Source: Diogma glabrata
Taxonomy: Eukaryota > Arthropoda > Insecta > Diptera > Cylindrotomidae
NCBI GenBank assembly: GCA_963693315.1
Contig: OY856186.1
Location: forward strand, 82,839,676 to 82,903,675
Length of the DNA: 64,000 bases
Direction of reading: 5' to 3'
Positions 63,530 through 64,000 of the stretch are shown one piece after another. The position numbers and the translations under genes were made by a program. Within the stretch, counting starts at the first letter, position 1. Each line of letters opens with the position of its first letter. The notes under the pieces are model-generated. The model did not search any database, had not been told where the DNA came from, and worked only from the letters and a program-made list of their open reading frames with translations.

Positions 63530-64000
63530 CTACGTGTGAGACAACCCCACCTAGTACAGTCCCTGCTATTGGCATTCGAGTTAACGTGAGACATTACATT
63601 CCACTGGCAAAAGCAGTGAGATATTACTAGCCAAGATGAATTCTTACCGGTGCTTGCGGATGAACTCTATACAGTCAACGGAAGCACTCAATCTTAGTTA
63701 TGGTGCATTACTAAATGATGGCATGCTGTTGCTTAGTGTCACTAGCTGGATTATTGGCATCTCAAATTTAGTTTTGCTATAGTGCAAATTTTTCTAAAAA
63801 AACTTCTTACTCTTTTATTTTATTTTTATTTATTTTATCCGATCATGAAATATATGGCCTATGTCATATTTTATGATGCGATATAATTAACTGTTTAGTT
63901 ATCCATTCTTTAAAAAACACACAAACAAAATTAGAGTCCATTAACACCTTAGAACACATGCTGTTTCGGAAGCTTGGCCTTAAAAGGTATTTATGTGTTG
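63530..64000 (+). mobile_element. Short LINE-B-derived element, copy X2 (runs off the window)
   Basis: GGATCTACGTGTGAGACAAC, GTCACTAGCTGGATTATTGG and GAAATATATGGCCTATGTCA (LINE-B leader) are followed, after a short A-rich link, by GAGTCCATTAACACCTTAGA and AAAAGGTATTTATGTGTTG (LINE-B 3' UTR). There is no coding region between them. The 3' end lies beyond 64000. Confidence 0.7.

Overview
The window is AT-rich nuclear DNA from an animal, almost certainly an insect. The reasons are two spliced host genes with GT-AG introns, a gypsy-type LTR retrotransposon, two families of Jockey/CR1-type LINEs, hAT, Mutator-like, Helitron and many small terminal-inverted-repeat (TIR) elements, and no prokaryotic features. 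The sequence alone does not settle the order.

Host genes. Only two are supported. At the left edge, on the minus strand, is the first coding exon (1513-1812) of a TMEM184-family membrane protein; the rest of that gene should lie to the left of the window. The centre (27684-49910, minus strand) is one large gene of 11 coding exons for a membrane dipeptidase. All splice phases join into one 902-residue reading frame: a long low-complexity N-terminal region, a single transmembrane segment, then a complete metallopeptidase domain. All five zinc ligands are present, but the substrate-binding His of the vertebrate enzyme is replaced by Ser. Its introns hold several kilobases of transposons.

Layout. 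0-2 kb: TMEM184 exon and intron. 2-4.7 kb: several small DNA transposons nested inside each other. 5.2-6.1 kb: a dispersed repeat with a tRNA-like head; a second copy lies inverted at 57.2-57.9 kb. 6.66-7.31 kb: a perfectly sized foldback element. 9.2-10.7 kb: a Mutator-like element with iterated TIRs. 10.9-12.2 kb: a hAT element. 12.6-17.3 kb: a gypsy-type element with an intact 1410-residue gag-pol ORF. 17.3-17.5 kb: a 110-bp tandem repeat. 17.9-24.3 kb: a three-layer nest (LINE family B, a TIR element, LINE family A). 25-27.4 kb: a cluster of MITEs. 27.7-49.9 kb: the dipeptidase gene with its intronic insertions. 51-57 kb: LINE-B fragments, a TIR element and a Helitron-like element. 58.3-59.2 kb: a second hAT element with an exact 8-bp target duplication. 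59.5-62.7 kb: an intact LINE-B with a 1030-residue endonuclease-reverse transcriptase. 63.5-64 kb: a LINE-B-derived short element running off the window.

How it fits together. The window is a record of repeated transposition around two genes. Several insertions can be proved from the sequence: target duplications (TAA/TTA, TA or 8 bp), an empty site in a sister copy, and one case where removing the insert restores a LINE reading frame. I found no obviously new molecular system. The most unusual items are the dipeptidase active-site substitution with its N-terminal anchor, a possible spliced exon carried inside a 6.6-kb TIR element in intron 3, short elements that join a LINE leader to a LINE tail, and the tRNA-headed repeat.
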